Shown: positions 1 to 7,632, numbered from the stretch's first letter. The stretch is DNA of 27,446 bases from an uncultured Clostridia bacterium (GCA_934454035.1 CAKSFY010000018.1:1-27446); one strand, 5' to 3'. Notes: generated from the sequence alone by a model not told the origin. Numbers and translations are program-made.

Positions 1-325
1 CCTTTAAAGTATGTTCCTCGGTAAGACTGAACGGGTTTGTAATAACCCCGTTTTCCGAACGTTTTACCTTATCGACTTCAATTGCCTGCTGCTCAATCGT
101 CATATTTTTATGAATAACTCCGATACCGCCTTCACGAGCCATGGAAATTGCCATGGGCGATTCGGTAACGGTATCCATTCCTGCACTCATCATAGGAATG
201 TTCAGACGTATCGATTTTGTGAGCTGCGTTCCCAGATCCACTTCGTTGGGAGTAAAATCGGACGCCTGCGGCAGGAGCAGCACATCATCAAATGTCAAGC
301 CTTCTTTTGCAAATTTATCGTTCAT
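1..325 (-). CDS. guaB: IMP dehydrogenase, N-terminal part (cut by window edge)
   Basis: Catalyses the NAD-dependent oxidation of IMP to XMP, the first committed step of GMP synthesis in the cytoplasm. Only the first 108 codons are present; the gene runs off the left edge. The visible part has the family's N-terminal signature: a short lead-in, then 'EGLTFDDVLLLPQ' (residues 8-20), 'MMSAGMDTVTE' (about 46-56) and 'MAREGGIGVIHKNM' (about 62-75), which form the first strands of the catalytic barrel. The CBS domains and catalytic cysteine lie outside the window. The ATG at 325-323 is supported by a GAGAGGGG ribosome binding site a few bases upstream. It is transcribed divergently from the LCP operon. 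Identification is firm even though the gene is partial. Confidence 0.95.
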   Translation of the reverse strand, partial: MNDKFAKEGLTFDDVLLLPQASDFTPNEVDLGTQLTKSIRLNIPMMSAGMDTVTESPMAISMAREGGIGVIHKNMTIEQQAIEVDKVKRSENGVITNPFSLTEEHTLK

Positions 326-363
326 ATTAAAACCCCTCTCACAGAAAATATTATATTTTAACT

Positions 364-392
364 ATTGTATCAGAAATCCGGGAATTTTTCAA
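364..392 (-). promoter_or_regulatory. guaB promoter
   Basis: On the minus strand a -35 TTGAAA (392-387) and a -10 TACAAT (369-364) are separated by 17 bases and point at guaB, with the start codon about 40 bases downstream. I saw no riboswitch fold or clear PurR-type box in the leader, but did not fold it systematically. Confidence 0.75.
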
Positions 393-519
393 GGCTTTTT
401 TTGTACGAAATTCGACAAACTATATTGTTTTTTTTATGCAAACAGGCAAATTACGGGAATATACATACGCCGGATACAAAAAATTTACAATTTTTCGCCG
501 AATTAATGTGGAATAATTC

Positions 520-549
520 TTGACACAAACCAAAAAACAGTGATATAAT
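520..549 (+). promoter_or_regulatory. Promoter of the LCP-LCP-SGNH-YitT operon
   Basis: Consensus -35 TTGACA (520-525) and -10 TATAAT (544-549), spacer 18. It lies 60 bases before the TTG start of the first LCP gene and back to back with the guaB promoter, so the interval 393-519 separates two divergent transcription units. Confidence 0.85.
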
Positions 550-608
550 AGAAGTGATATGCTAAAAATACTATATAAGAATATTTCCCGAAAGACGAGG
601 TTTGAATT

Positions 609-2105
609 TTGAAAAGAGCAAGGAAGAAAAACAGCAAAGCCGCTGCACCCAAAAAAGAGTATTCGGGTTATCAATCCGATATGCTTGATTTGGGTTATGA
701 CCCGAATGCACAGCCTGCGGAGACAGCAGATACTGAGGCAGAGGAAATTGCGGATATTCAGGAGCAGGCAGAAGCCTTTGAGGAAACAGAAAATGAAGAT
801 ATTCAGGAAACCGTGCAGGACTCCGAAGAGCCTGATGAGGAAACTGAAACGACAGCCGTACCGGCAGTAAAAGCAAAGAAAAAGACGAAAAAACCGCTGA
901 TTTTTATTGTATCGCTTCTTACAATTGCGGTTATATTTGTCGGAGCACTCGGCTTCGGCGGATTTTTCAATACAACGGATGAAGAAGTGCCGGAGGATAA
1001 TTACACCGTCCCGGTAGACAAGGGAACAGGCAAAATAAATATTCTTCTGCTCGGCGTGGATAAGGACGGGCTCAGAACCGATACGATGATTCTTGCCTGC
1101 TACGATTTGGATGCGAATACCGTTAAACTTTTGTCTATTCCCCGAGATACGAGAATGTATATCGGCAATAAGTACCAAAAGATAAATGCCGCCCATGCTA
1201 TTTCCGAAAAAGGAAAGATAAAGGGCGTTCAAGGGTCTATAGAGGCAGTTACAAGACTTACCGCCATTCCGATAAATTATTATGTGGAATTCAGCTTTGA
1301 CGCATTCAAGCACACCATTGACGCGCTCGGCGGTATTGATTTTGATATTCCGCAAAATATGAATTATGAAGACCCGACTCAAAACCTTTATATACATCTT
1401 AAAAAAGGATTCCAGCACCTGGACGGAGATAAAGCGGAGCAGTTTGTCCGCTTCAGAAGTTATCCGATGGGCGATATAGGCAGAGTCGAGGCTCAGCAGG
1501 CGTTTATAAAGGCATTAGCGGAGCAGAAGCTGAACTCCGGAATTATCGCAAATATTCCGGAGTTGTACGGAGTTTTGAATGAAGATATAAACACAAACTT
1601 CACTCTTTCCGATGCAATTAAGTATGCAAACAATCTTGCAGAACTGTCGACCGAAAATATCACTATGTTCCAGCTGCCCGGCGCTTTCGGCGGCGGAGAG
1701 TATACGACATCTTATTGGATTGCGAATATAGAGGAGCTTAAAACCTTGGTGGAGACCGAGTTCGGATATGACGCGCAGAATGCGACAATCGATTCTCATG
1801 ACGGTTCAAGCCGCTCAAAGGATTTGGCTGACAGACGTAAAACACAGTCGCCGGCAACAAAGAGCCCGACCAAAAATCCGTCAAAGACAACATCACCGAC
1901 GCATACTACGGCACCGTCACATACGGCTACGCATAAACCTGCGGCTTCTCACACCGCTGCTCCTACGGCAGCGCCTACGCATAAGGCAGAGCCGACAAAA
2001 GAGCCGGAAAAAACAAATACTCCGACTGAGAAACCGACAGAGAAACCTGTCGAGGTGCCGACCGAGCGCCCGTCGCGCCCGACCCCGAATCCGGATAACG
2101 AATAA
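609..2105 (+). CDS. LCP (LytR-CpsA-Psr) family cell-wall polymer ligase, copy 1
   Basis: LCP proteins transfer anionic glycopolymers such as teichoic acid or capsule from a lipid carrier to peptidoglycan on the outer face of the membrane. The 498-residue protein has an acidic cytoplasmic head (about 35-85, rich in Glu), a basic stop, one membrane helix (about 96-117) and an extracytoplasmic LCP domain (about 141-310). The domain carries the family's phosphate-binding arginines and acidic residues in 'DGLRTDTM', 'LLSIPRDTRMYI' and 'RFRSYPMGDIGRVEAQQ'. A Thr/Pro/Lys-rich tail (about 400-498) probably crosses or contacts the wall. The start is TTG at 609, with GAGG eight bases upstream; no ATG fits, and the start MKRARKK is shared with the next gene. 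It is followed closely by a paralogue. The exact substrate cannot be told from sequence. Confidence 0.9.
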   Translation: MKRARKKNSKAAAPKKEYSGYQSDMLDLGYDPNAQPAETADTEAEEIADIQEQAEAFEETENEDIQETVQDSEEPDEETETTAVPAVKAKKKTKKPLIFIVSLLTIAVIFVGALGFGGFFNTTDEEVPEDNYTVPVDKGTGKINILLLGVDKDGLRTDTMILACYDLDANTVKLLSIPRDTRMYIGNKYQKINAAHAISEKGKIKGVQGSIEAVTRLTAIPINYYVEFSFDAFKHTIDALGGIDFDIPQNMNYEDPTQNLYIHLKKGFQHLDGDKAEQFVRFRSYPMGDIGRVEAQQAFIKALAEQKLNSGIIANIPELYGVLNEDINTNFTLSDAIKYANNLAELSTENITMFQLPGAFGGGEYTTSYWIANIEELKTLVETEFGYDAQNATIDSHDGSSRSKDLADRRKTQSPATKSPTKNPSKTTSPTHTTAPSHTATHKPAASHTAAPTAAPTHKAEPTKEPEKTNTPTEKPTEKPVEVPTERPSRPTPNPDNE

Positions 2106-2126
2106 ATTACAGGTGGTTTGAATATT

Positions 2127-3458
2127 ATGAAAAGAGCAAGAAAAAAACAAAAGGAAACCAAAGCGGAACCAAAGGTTGTGCCTATTAAAAAGGGAACAAA
2201 ATCCGCTAAAGGAAAGATTAAGAAAAAAAAGAAAAAAAGCAAAATAGTTGTTGCAGTGATTATAATTTTGCTTGCGCTCATCTTTTTGGCGCTTGGTCTG
2301 GGCGGAGGCGGAGACAATGCACTTATTCCGGTTGATACGTCTACCGGCAAAATGAATGTGCTCCTGCTCGGAACGGACGAAGCAGGCTTAAGAACCGATG
2401 CGATTATGATTGCATCTTATGATTTTGATACCGAATCGGTTAAACTTTTGTCTATTCCGAGAGATACAAAAATGTATGTCACAAACAGGCAAAAGACGCG
2501 AAAAATAAACGAAATTCATGCAATGACCAAAAAAGGCGGCGGAATTATGGGACCGCTCGGGTCTGTTGAAGCTGTTACCGCGCTGACCGGAATTCCGATA
2601 AACTATTATGTGGAATTCAGCTTTACCGCAATTGATGAAATTGCGGACATTCTCGGGCCGCTTTCGTTTGATGTCCCCGATATTGAGGGCGGCGGCAAGG
2701 GTATGAACTATGATGACCCGGTTCAAAATCTGCACATTCACTTAAAACCCGGCATGCAGGAACTTTCGGGAAATCAGTATCAGCAGTTTTTGCGCTACAG
2801 AAAGAGCAACAACGAAAAAATTGACGGCAGCGACTTAAGCAGAGTTAAGCGCCAGCACGAATTTGTCAAGGCGATTATTGACCAAAAAGTAAATATGTCG
2901 CTCATAGTAAAAATGCCTGATATATATGCAAAGGTTAAAAAGAATATAAAAACAAATTTCTCATCGGGAGAGATTGCCAAGTATTCAACACATCTTTTGC
3001 AGCTATCGAGCGAGAATATATCAACATATTCGCTCCCCGGCGAGGATAAACACTCCTCCGCATGGTACTTTGAGTGCAATTTTGACGAAGCGCGTACACT
3101 GATAGAAAATGAGTTCGGATATGACGCGTCGAATATAACCAATAAGGTTGCCATAACAGGCGAAAAAATTCAGCCCGGCAAGGCGAATACAGAAAAGCTT
3201 GACTCGTCGGAAAGCACCGACAAACCGTCAAAGGCAACAACGGCTCCCGCAAAAACAAAAGAGCCGTCAAAACAAAGCGATACCGAAGAAGAGCCGGCAG
3301 CAACCAAGAAGCCGTCGCATACCGAAGCTCCTACGGAAAAGCCGACTCACAAGCCGACCGAAAAGCCTGCGGAGACGGAAGAACCAAAAAAAACTGTGGA
3401 ACCGCTCAGACCTACCGCAAATCCTTCGGATGAGAACGATTCGATTGAGCTTGAATAA
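2127..3458 (+). CDS. LCP (LytR-CpsA-Psr) family cell-wall polymer ligase, copy 2
   Basis: Tandem paralogue of the preceding gene with the same presumed role in joining glycopolymers to peptidoglycan. The 443 residues comprise a strongly Lys-rich cytoplasmic head without the acidic stretch of copy 1, one membrane helix (about 39-58), an LCP domain (about 73-260) with 'AGLRTDAI', 'LLSIPRDTKMYV' and 'FLRYRKS', and a Thr/Glu/Pro/Lys-rich tail from about 340. I chose ATG 2127 because AGGTGG at 2111-2116 sits ten bases before it; the in-frame TTG at 2118 is too close to that site. It begins 21 bases after the stop of copy 1 and is clearly co-transcribed. It has an insertion of Gly/Lys residues (about 187-193) not seen in copy 1. 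Confidence 0.9.
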   Translation: MKRARKKQKETKAEPKVVPIKKGTKSAKGKIKKKKKKSKIVVAVIIILLALIFLALGLGGGGDNALIPVDTSTGKMNVLLLGTDEAGLRTDAIMIASYDFDTESVKLLSIPRDTKMYVTNRQKTRKINEIHAMTKKGGGIMGPLGSVEAVTALTGIPINYYVEFSFTAIDEIADILGPLSFDVPDIEGGGKGMNYDDPVQNLHIHLKPGMQELSGNQYQQFLRYRKSNNEKIDGSDLSRVKRQHEFVKAIIDQKVNMSLIVKMPDIYAKVKKNIKTNFSSGEIAKYSTHLLQLSSENISTYSLPGEDKHSSAWYFECNFDEARTLIENEFGYDASNITNKVAITGEKIQPGKANTEKLDSSESTDKPSKATTAPAKTKEPSKQSDTEEEPAATKKPSHTEAPTEKPTHKPTEKPAETEEPKKTVEPLRPTANPSDENDSIELE

Positions 3459-3465
3459 AAATATA

Positions 3466-3483
3466 AATGACAGTCCGTTTTTG
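3466..3483 (+). repeat. 18-base copy of the tail of the 16.7-kb repeat element
   Basis: AATGACAGTCCGTTTTTG occurs here and again, identically, at 16713-16730. It lies just after the second LCP gene. With the following bases it can form an imperfect hairpin (3475-3498, CCGT/ACGG plus TTTTG/CAAAA with one bulge), but no clean T tract follows, so I do not call a terminator. Confidence 0.6.
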
Positions 3484-3542
3484 TACAGCAAAAGACGGAG
3501 GAAGATTATTTTACAACGTATATTATAAAGGAGAGATTTTAC

Positions 3543-4172
3543 ATGAAGAAGATTTTATTTCAAGGTGATTCAATAACAGACGCAGGACGTACCGAATTCG
3601 GCAACATTGACGATGCGCTCGGTTTCGGTTATCCGCTGCTTATCGGAGCGGAAATTATGATGAATGAACCGGGTACAAAGGTTATCAACAGAGGAATAGG
3701 CGGACATAGAGTAGTTGACCTTTTCGCCCGCTGGAAAAAGGATTGTCTTAATATCGCGCCAGATGTACTTACAATTTTAGTCGGAGTAAATGATGTTTGG
3801 CATGAGATAGATTTCCAAAACGGTGTTGAACCGGAAAAGTATGAAAAAGTCTACAGAATGATTCTGGACGAAACAATTCAAAAGCTCCCGAATACAAAAA
3901 TTATTCTTATGGGTGCTTATCTTACAGAGGGAACGGTCGGAGAAGGTGAAAAATGGCAGCATTTTTACGATGAAGTAAAAATAAGACGTGACATCACCGA
4001 AAAGCTTGCAAAGGAATACGTCCTTGAGTACATAGACCTGCAAAAGGTATTTGATGACGCACTCAAAATTGCTCCGGCAAATCACTGGACAGTAGAAGGC
4101 GTTCATCCGACAACCGCAGGTCACGCGCTTATTAAAAAAGCATGGATGGAAGTTTATAATAAAATTAAATAA
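3543..4172 (+). CDS. SGNH/GDSL-family esterase or lipase-like hydrolase
   Basis: Small serine hydrolase (209 residues, no signal peptide, so probably cytoplasmic) that would cleave ester bonds such as O-acetyl groups on sugars; the substrate is unknown. Family blocks are visible: nucleophile Ser10 in 'QGDSITDAGR', block II Gly in 'RGIGGHRV' (about 50-57), block III Asn83 in 'VGVNDVW', and block V His188 in 'VEGVHPTTAGH'. The residue three before the His, usually the catalytic Asp (DxxH), is Glu185. The ATG at 3543 has AAAGGAGAG upstream. It lies 84 bases after the second LCP gene and 12 before the YitT gene, so it likely shares their transcript. The setting suggests, but does not show, de-esterification of a wall or capsule sugar. 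Confidence 0.88.
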   Translation: MKKILFQGDSITDAGRTEFGNIDDALGFGYPLLIGAEIMMNEPGTKVINRGIGGHRVVDLFARWKKDCLNIAPDVLTILVGVNDVWHEIDFQNGVEPEKYEKVYRMILDETIQKLPNTKIILMGAYLTEGTVGEGEKWQHFYDEVKIRRDITEKLAKEYVLEYIDLQKVFDDALKIAPANHWTVEGVHPTTAGHALIKKAWMEVYNKIK

Positions 4173-4184
4173 AGGAGTTGCTGC

Positions 4185-5051
4185 ATGAGAAAGGTTAAAC
4201 TGAAAAATATAATTATGCTTACAATTGCCGGGATTGTAAATGCTGTCGGAATTACGCTTTTTCTTATGCCGGTAAAGCTTTACGACAGCGGCATATCCGG
4301 CACATCGATGCTGCTGTCACAAATCACTCCCGAATATTTATCGCTGTCTTTGTTTTTGCTTGTTTTAAATATTCCTCTGTTTTTATACGGACTTAAAAAA
4401 CAGGGAACGCTTTTTACTTTGTACGCAATCTATACTGTCGGTGTTTATTCGTTTGTATCGTGGCTTATTTCGGATGTTCTGCCGATAGATGTCAGTATAG
4501 CGTCTCCGCTTGCCGGGACGGATTTGCTGCTTTGTGCAATATTCGGCGGAGTTATTTCCGGTATAGGCAGCGGCCTTGCTATCCGTTTCGGCGGTGCAAT
4601 GGACGGAATAGAGGTCATGGCGGTAATATTTGCTAAAAAGCTCGGAATAACCGTAGGAACGTTTGTGATGATATATAATGTTATTTTATATATTATATCG
4701 GGATTCGTTGTAAACAGCTGGATTTTACCGCTTTATTCGATAGTTACATATGCCGGAGCGCTTAAAACCGTGGACTTTATAGTGGAAGGCCTTGACCGCT
4801 CAAAGTGCGCAATTATTGTGACTGAAAAGGAAAAGGATATATGTGCCGCCCTTTCGGAGGCTTTCGAGTGCGGAATGACGAAAATAAAGGCGCAGGGAGG
4901 ATATTCCGGAACCGATAAAACGGTTGTATATTTTGTGGTGAACCGATTCCAGGTAGTAAAAATGAAAGAAATTGTGCACGATATTGACCAATCTGCATAT
5001 ATAATAATCAGTGAAGTTGCGGATGTGTTCTCCGCAAATCAGGGATTATAA
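4185..5051 (+). CDS. YitT-family membrane protein (DUF161 plus DUF2179)
   Basis: Integral membrane protein of the YitT family, whose function is not established. The 288 residues show five or six hydrophobic helices in the first about 200 residues, starting with a helix that ends in 'LFLMPVKLYDSGISG', a typical YitT opening. A soluble C-terminal DUF2179 domain follows (about 205-285, containing 'GGYSGTDKTVVYFVV' and 'IISEVADVF'), related to small ligand-binding folds. The ATG at 4185 is preceded by AAAGGAGTTG. It is the last gene of the LCP operon and is followed 34 bases later by a strong terminator. Length and domain order are normal for the family. Confidence 0.9.
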   Translation: MRKVKLKNIIMLTIAGIVNAVGITLFLMPVKLYDSGISGTSMLLSQITPEYLSLSLFLLVLNIPLFLYGLKKQGTLFTLYAIYTVGVYSFVSWLISDVLPIDVSIASPLAGTDLLLCAIFGGVISGIGSGLAIRFGGAMDGIEVMAVIFAKKLGITVGTFVMIYNVILYIISGFVVNSWILPLYSIVTYAGALKTVDFIVEGLDRSKCAIIVTEKEKDICAALSEAFECGMTKIKAQGGYSGTDKTVVYFVVNRFQVVKMKEIVHDIDQSAYIIISEVADVFSANQGL

Positions 5052-5084
5052 AAAGGAACTTCAGAAAAAAATGTTTCGGAACGC

Positions 5085-5128
5085 AAAAACCCGGCGGCGT
5101 ACGTTGGTACTCCGTCGGGTTTTGTTTT
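5085..5128 (+). terminator. Intrinsic terminator after the YitT gene
   Basis: An 8-base-pair GC-rich stem (5090-5097 with 5112-5119, one G-T wobble), extended by A/T pairs on both sides, is followed by TTTTGTTTT. The A tract on the left side means it could also terminate the convergent kinase-like gene, whose stop codon overlaps the T tract. Confidence 0.88.
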
Positions 5129-5831
5129 ACATATTATCTTTTATTATTGTATTATATGATATTTCTGCCGCTTCCGGTTCCATATTGCAGCGAATGGTGT
5201 AGAAATCGGCAAAGCTTATAAGCTTATCAAGCTTGTCGAAAATTTCGAGTCTTGACAATCCGCCTTTAGGCAGATAAATATGACTGTATAAACGAGCGAG
5301 CACGTCTTTTTTTTCAAGGCTTATTGTACTGTTTTCTTTTGCCCGTTCCAAAAAACATATTTTGTTAAGAGGAACCTTTGTATTTGTCTGAATACGCTCT
5401 TTCCCTGCCCACGGTGTTCCGTAAGCGTAAGGCACACCGTCTTTAAAACGAATCAGCGGCTTGTCACCGTTTACAACCGTGCATTTATCTTTGAGCAGTT
5501 TTTTCCATAGGAACATATGTGTTGATTTACCTGTACCGCTGTCAGCCAAAAATGCCACACCCTTGCCGTCTGTTTCCAGAATCACTCCGTGCATCAAAAG
5601 ACCGTCCCCGGCAGTGAGCTTGTCGGAAATCTTTCTGTATACCGCAAGAGTTTCCAGATATGCCGGCGGATAACTATCGTCGGTGGTTTCGGCGGCAATA
5701 TCCGCGTCGGTAACAGAGATAATCATATCCGCCGTCTGCTCGGAACATATGTAATCTTTGCACATATTTTTTATAAAATCGTATTTGTTTTCTATGCCGA
5801 CAATCATATCGGCAATTTTTATATAGAACAT
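5127..5831 (-). CDS. HPr-kinase-like P-loop protein (HprK/PEPCK-type fold)
   Basis: 234-residue cytoplasmic protein with the C-terminal kinase fold of HPr kinase/phosphorylase. It has a P-loop in 'ADSGTGKST' (about 96-104), a downstream acidic pair in 'VVNGDKPLIR' (about 120-128) and 'YGTPWAGKE' (about 137-145), as in the HprK-like proteins often annotated as kinase or ATP-dependent PEP-carboxykinase-like. It lacks the N-terminal domain of true HprK, and the P-loop differs from the HprK consensus, so it is unlikely to be the catabolite-control enzyme. Related proteins often sit in peptide-modification clusters with PqqD-like partners; none is seen here. ATG at 5831 with AAAGGAAG upstream. It begins 25 bases after the YHYH gene. 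The substrate is unknown. Confidence 0.8.
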   Translation of the reverse strand: MFYIKIADMIVGIENKYDFIKNMCKDYICSEQTADMIISVTDADIAAETTDDSYPPAYLETLAVYRKISDKLTAGDGLLMHGVILETDGKGVAFLADSGTGKSTHMFLWKKLLKDKCTVVNGDKPLIRFKDGVPYAYGTPWAGKERIQTNTKVPLNKICFLERAKENSTISLEKKDVLARLYSHIYLPKGGLSRLEIFDKLDKLISFADFYTIRCNMEPEAAEISYNTIIKDNM

Positions 5832-5856
5832 ATTTACTTCCTTTAGGTTTATTTTA

Positions 5857-6477
5857 TCAGTCTATATATACTGCATTTTCGGCAGCTGAATATCTGAAAC
5901 TGCCGAGACACTTTAGTTCATCAACAGGAATTATCATTCTGCCGCCAAGTGAATATACGGGCGGTGCATAGCTCTCACCATCTGCAAAGACGAGTCTTAC
6001 AACCGTTCCTGTGTCATAAACATCTGATATAAACTGACCTGTGTATGTATACGGAATTTGTTTCCCCACAACGGCTTTATTATCATTGCGTGTTACATAA
6101 AGAGTGTTCCATGCACCTACCCATTTTATATCATATCCGTAAAAGTCCAAATCTTCGGCAACAATTACTTCTTTGGTTGTATCGCCGCTATAGCAATATG
6201 ATGGGATTTGTATACCTTTTATAAATACTTTCAGTTCGGTAGAGTATACTTTCGGAGTTTTCTTTATCGGTGTCGATACTTTTTTTGAGCTTGCTGATAC
6301 AGAAACAGATGATTGTGATGATGACGTTGAAGATGATGAATTACCTGTATGATAGTGATAAGTTCCGTTTGAACGGTCGTAATGACCGCCGTTTTTATCG
6401 AGCCGACCGGGATGAGCAAATGCTTGTCCTCCGAGTATAGCAGCTGCGCAAATTAACGCAATGATAGTTTTTTTCAT
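5857..6477 (-). CDS. Secreted YHYH-domain protein with C-terminal Cu-amine-oxidase-N-like domain
   Basis: 206 residues with a clear signal peptide (cleavage near AFA/H, residue 21). Directly after it is a short His-rich YHYH module (22-43: 'HPGRLDKNGGHYDRS' then 'TYHYH'), which may bind metal. A Ser-rich linker follows (about 47-66), then a domain of about 100 residues resembling the stalk-like copper amine oxidase N-terminal fold ('GGRMIIPVDELKCLG', 'AAENAVYID'), common in wall-associated Clostridia proteins. ATG at 6477. It has its own promoter and precedes the HPr-kinase-like gene. Function unknown; export and His-rich metal binding are inferences from composition. Confidence 0.82.
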   Translation of the reverse strand: MKKTIIALICAAAILGGQAFAHPGRLDKNGGHYDRSNGTYHYHTGNSSSSTSSSQSSVSVSASSKKVSTPIKKTPKVYSTELKVFIKGIQIPSYCYSGDTTKEVIVAEDLDFYGYDIKWVGAWNTLYVTRNDNKAVVGKQIPYTYTGQFISDVYDTGTVVRLVFADGESYAPPVYSLGGRMIIPVDELKCLGSFRYSAAENAVYID

Positions 6478-6511
6478 AATATATCCACCCTTTTAATAAA
6501 TTTCTATATCA

Positions 6512-6540
6512 ACCATATCATATTTTATAAAGAATGTCAA
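6512..6540 (-). promoter_or_regulatory. Promoter of the YHYH / kinase-like pair
   Basis: Minus-strand -35 TTGACA (6540-6535), 17-base spacer, -10 TATGGT (6517-6512). It begins three bases beyond the stop of the upstream membrane-protein gene, so it starts a new unit, although read-through from the long topoisomerase operon is also possible because I see no terminator between them. Confidence 0.7.
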
Positions 6541-6542
6541 TA

Positions 6543-7019
6543 TCATTTTAGTTTTTTCAATAGAATTTCGCAGGCAATCCCTACAAGAAATCCGGTGACC
6601 GCGCCGCTTAAAATAAGATAGGGCATATACCAAAGAGCCGCACTGCTTTTCAAAATAATAACCGCCGCAGCAAGCTGCCCGATGTTATGAAATATTCCTC
6701 CGGATATACTTACAAATTTCGGCGAAAAAAATTTTTTGGAAAAAAGCATAGCAAAATAACTTAAAAATCCGCCGCAGCCTGCATAAATACCGGCACTCAC
6801 TCCGGAAAAAAGCAGTGATGAGACAATGACCTTTATTGCGTCTGCAGCGGCAGCATTTTTTGCTCCGACCCGATACAATGCAAAAAGCACAGCCAGGTTT
6901 GAAAGCCCGAGCTTTACGCCCGGTATCGGAATACCGAGCGGTATAAGCGATTCAAGATACCCCAAAACAACTGCCGCAGCGGCAATTGCTGCCGTCTCGG
7001 TTATTTTCTTATTAGTCAA
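6543..7019 (-). CDS. Gx transporter family / heptaprenyl diphosphate synthase component I-like membrane protein
   Basis: 158-residue hydrophobic protein with about five membrane helices. It matches the family named 'heptaprenyl diphosphate synthase component I' or 'Gx transporter', which resembles ECF-transporter substrate-binding (S) components; 'PGVKLGLSNLAVLFALY' near residues 32-48 is the family hallmark. I chose the TTG at 7019-7017 because GGAGGG sits six bases upstream. The longer in-frame reading from 7055 lies inside the NUDIX gene and has no ribosome binding site. The start overlaps the NUDIX stop by 8 bases, which suggests translational coupling. It is last in the long operon. Whether it transports an isoprenoid precursor or something else is not known. 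Confidence 0.82.
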   Translation of the reverse strand: MTNKKITETAAIAAAAVVLGYLESLIPLGIPIPGVKLGLSNLAVLFALYRVGAKNAAAADAIKVIVSSLLFSGVSAGIYAGCGGFLSYFAMLFSKKFFSPKFVSISGGIFHNIGQLAAAVIILKSSAALWYMPYLILSGAVTGFLVGIACEILLKKLK

Positions 7020-7632
7020 AAATAACCCTCCAGTTTTCGTCATCTTTGGCGTCAAAACACATTTTTACCTGATCGTAGTTGTTTTTGTTTTCGGCAAGCG
7101 GCGGCAGATTATCCAGAGTAAAATATCCGCTTGCAATCGTTTCGGTGTTTTCCTTAAAAGAGCCGCTCAACGCCTCACACAAAACAAATGCCTTGGTTAT
7201 GTTGTAAATATATTTCGGCAGATTATGCTGCTTTCTGTCATGCAGGGCTATGAGTCTTACTGCTTTTGCTCTGATTCCGGCTTCTTCCCATACTTCCTTG
7301 ACAGTGTTGGAGGCAATTGATTCCGATACATCCACCCAGCCGCCCGGCATTGACCAAAGTCCGTCCGATTCCTGCACCAAAAGAATTTTATCGCCGTCAA
7401 AAATTGCTGCACGTGTATCAAGCTTCGGGGTCTGATATCCGCGCTCGTTGCAAAAAAGATTCATAACCTTTTCTTGGGGGATTTCCGTCTCATAGCTCAG
7501 CATTTCCGCCGCTATTTGTCTGATTCTTTCAAACCTTTCACGGTCAAATGCGTTTTCGGTATAAGCAAGCCCGTTCTGTGCCAAAGCCTGAAGCTCCTGC
7601 GCCCACGAAAACCACGGTTCGTATTTTTCCAT
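7012..7632 (-). CDS. NUDIX hydrolase with N-terminal helical extension
   Basis: Cytoplasmic hydrolase of nucleoside diphosphates linked to another moiety. The 206 residues begin with a helical domain of about 65 residues ('WFSWAQELQALAQNGLAYT'), typical of NUDIX_N-type proteins. A NUDIX fold follows, with its box at 98-120 ('GGWVDVSESIASNTVKEVW' then EEAGI). The box matches GX5EX7REUXEEXGU except Lys for the first Arg; the metal-binding glutamates are intact. I chose ATG 7632 because AGGAAG sits eight bases before it; the GTG nine bases earlier is too close. It is 15 bases after the carboxypeptidase gene. The substrate cannot be deduced. Confidence 0.88.
   Translation of the reverse strand: MEKYEPWFSWAQELQALAQNGLAYTENAFDRERFERIRQIAAEMLSYETEIPQEKVMNLFCNERGYQTPKLDTRAAIFDGDKILLVQESDGLWSMPGGWVDVSESIASNTVKEVWEEAGIRAKAVRLIALHDRKQHNLPKYIYNITKAFVLCEALSGSFKENTETIASGYFTLDNLPPLAENKNNYDQVKMCFDAKDDENWRVIFD

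Noticed and set aside
420..1418. Long minus-strand open frame (332 codons) opposite the first LCP gene
   Set aside because: It is antisense to a clearly conserved LCP domain and is Cys/Arg/Phe rich with no recognisable motif. It is a shadow of the real gene.
3475..3498. Intrinsic terminator between the second LCP and the SGNH gene
   Set aside because: The stem is interrupted and mostly A/T, and the following bases are purine-rich rather than a T tract.
7012..7055. Upstream start at 7055 for the Gx-transporter-like gene
   Set aside because: It lies inside the NUDIX coding end with no binding site; the TTG at 7019 has GGAGGG at ideal spacing.
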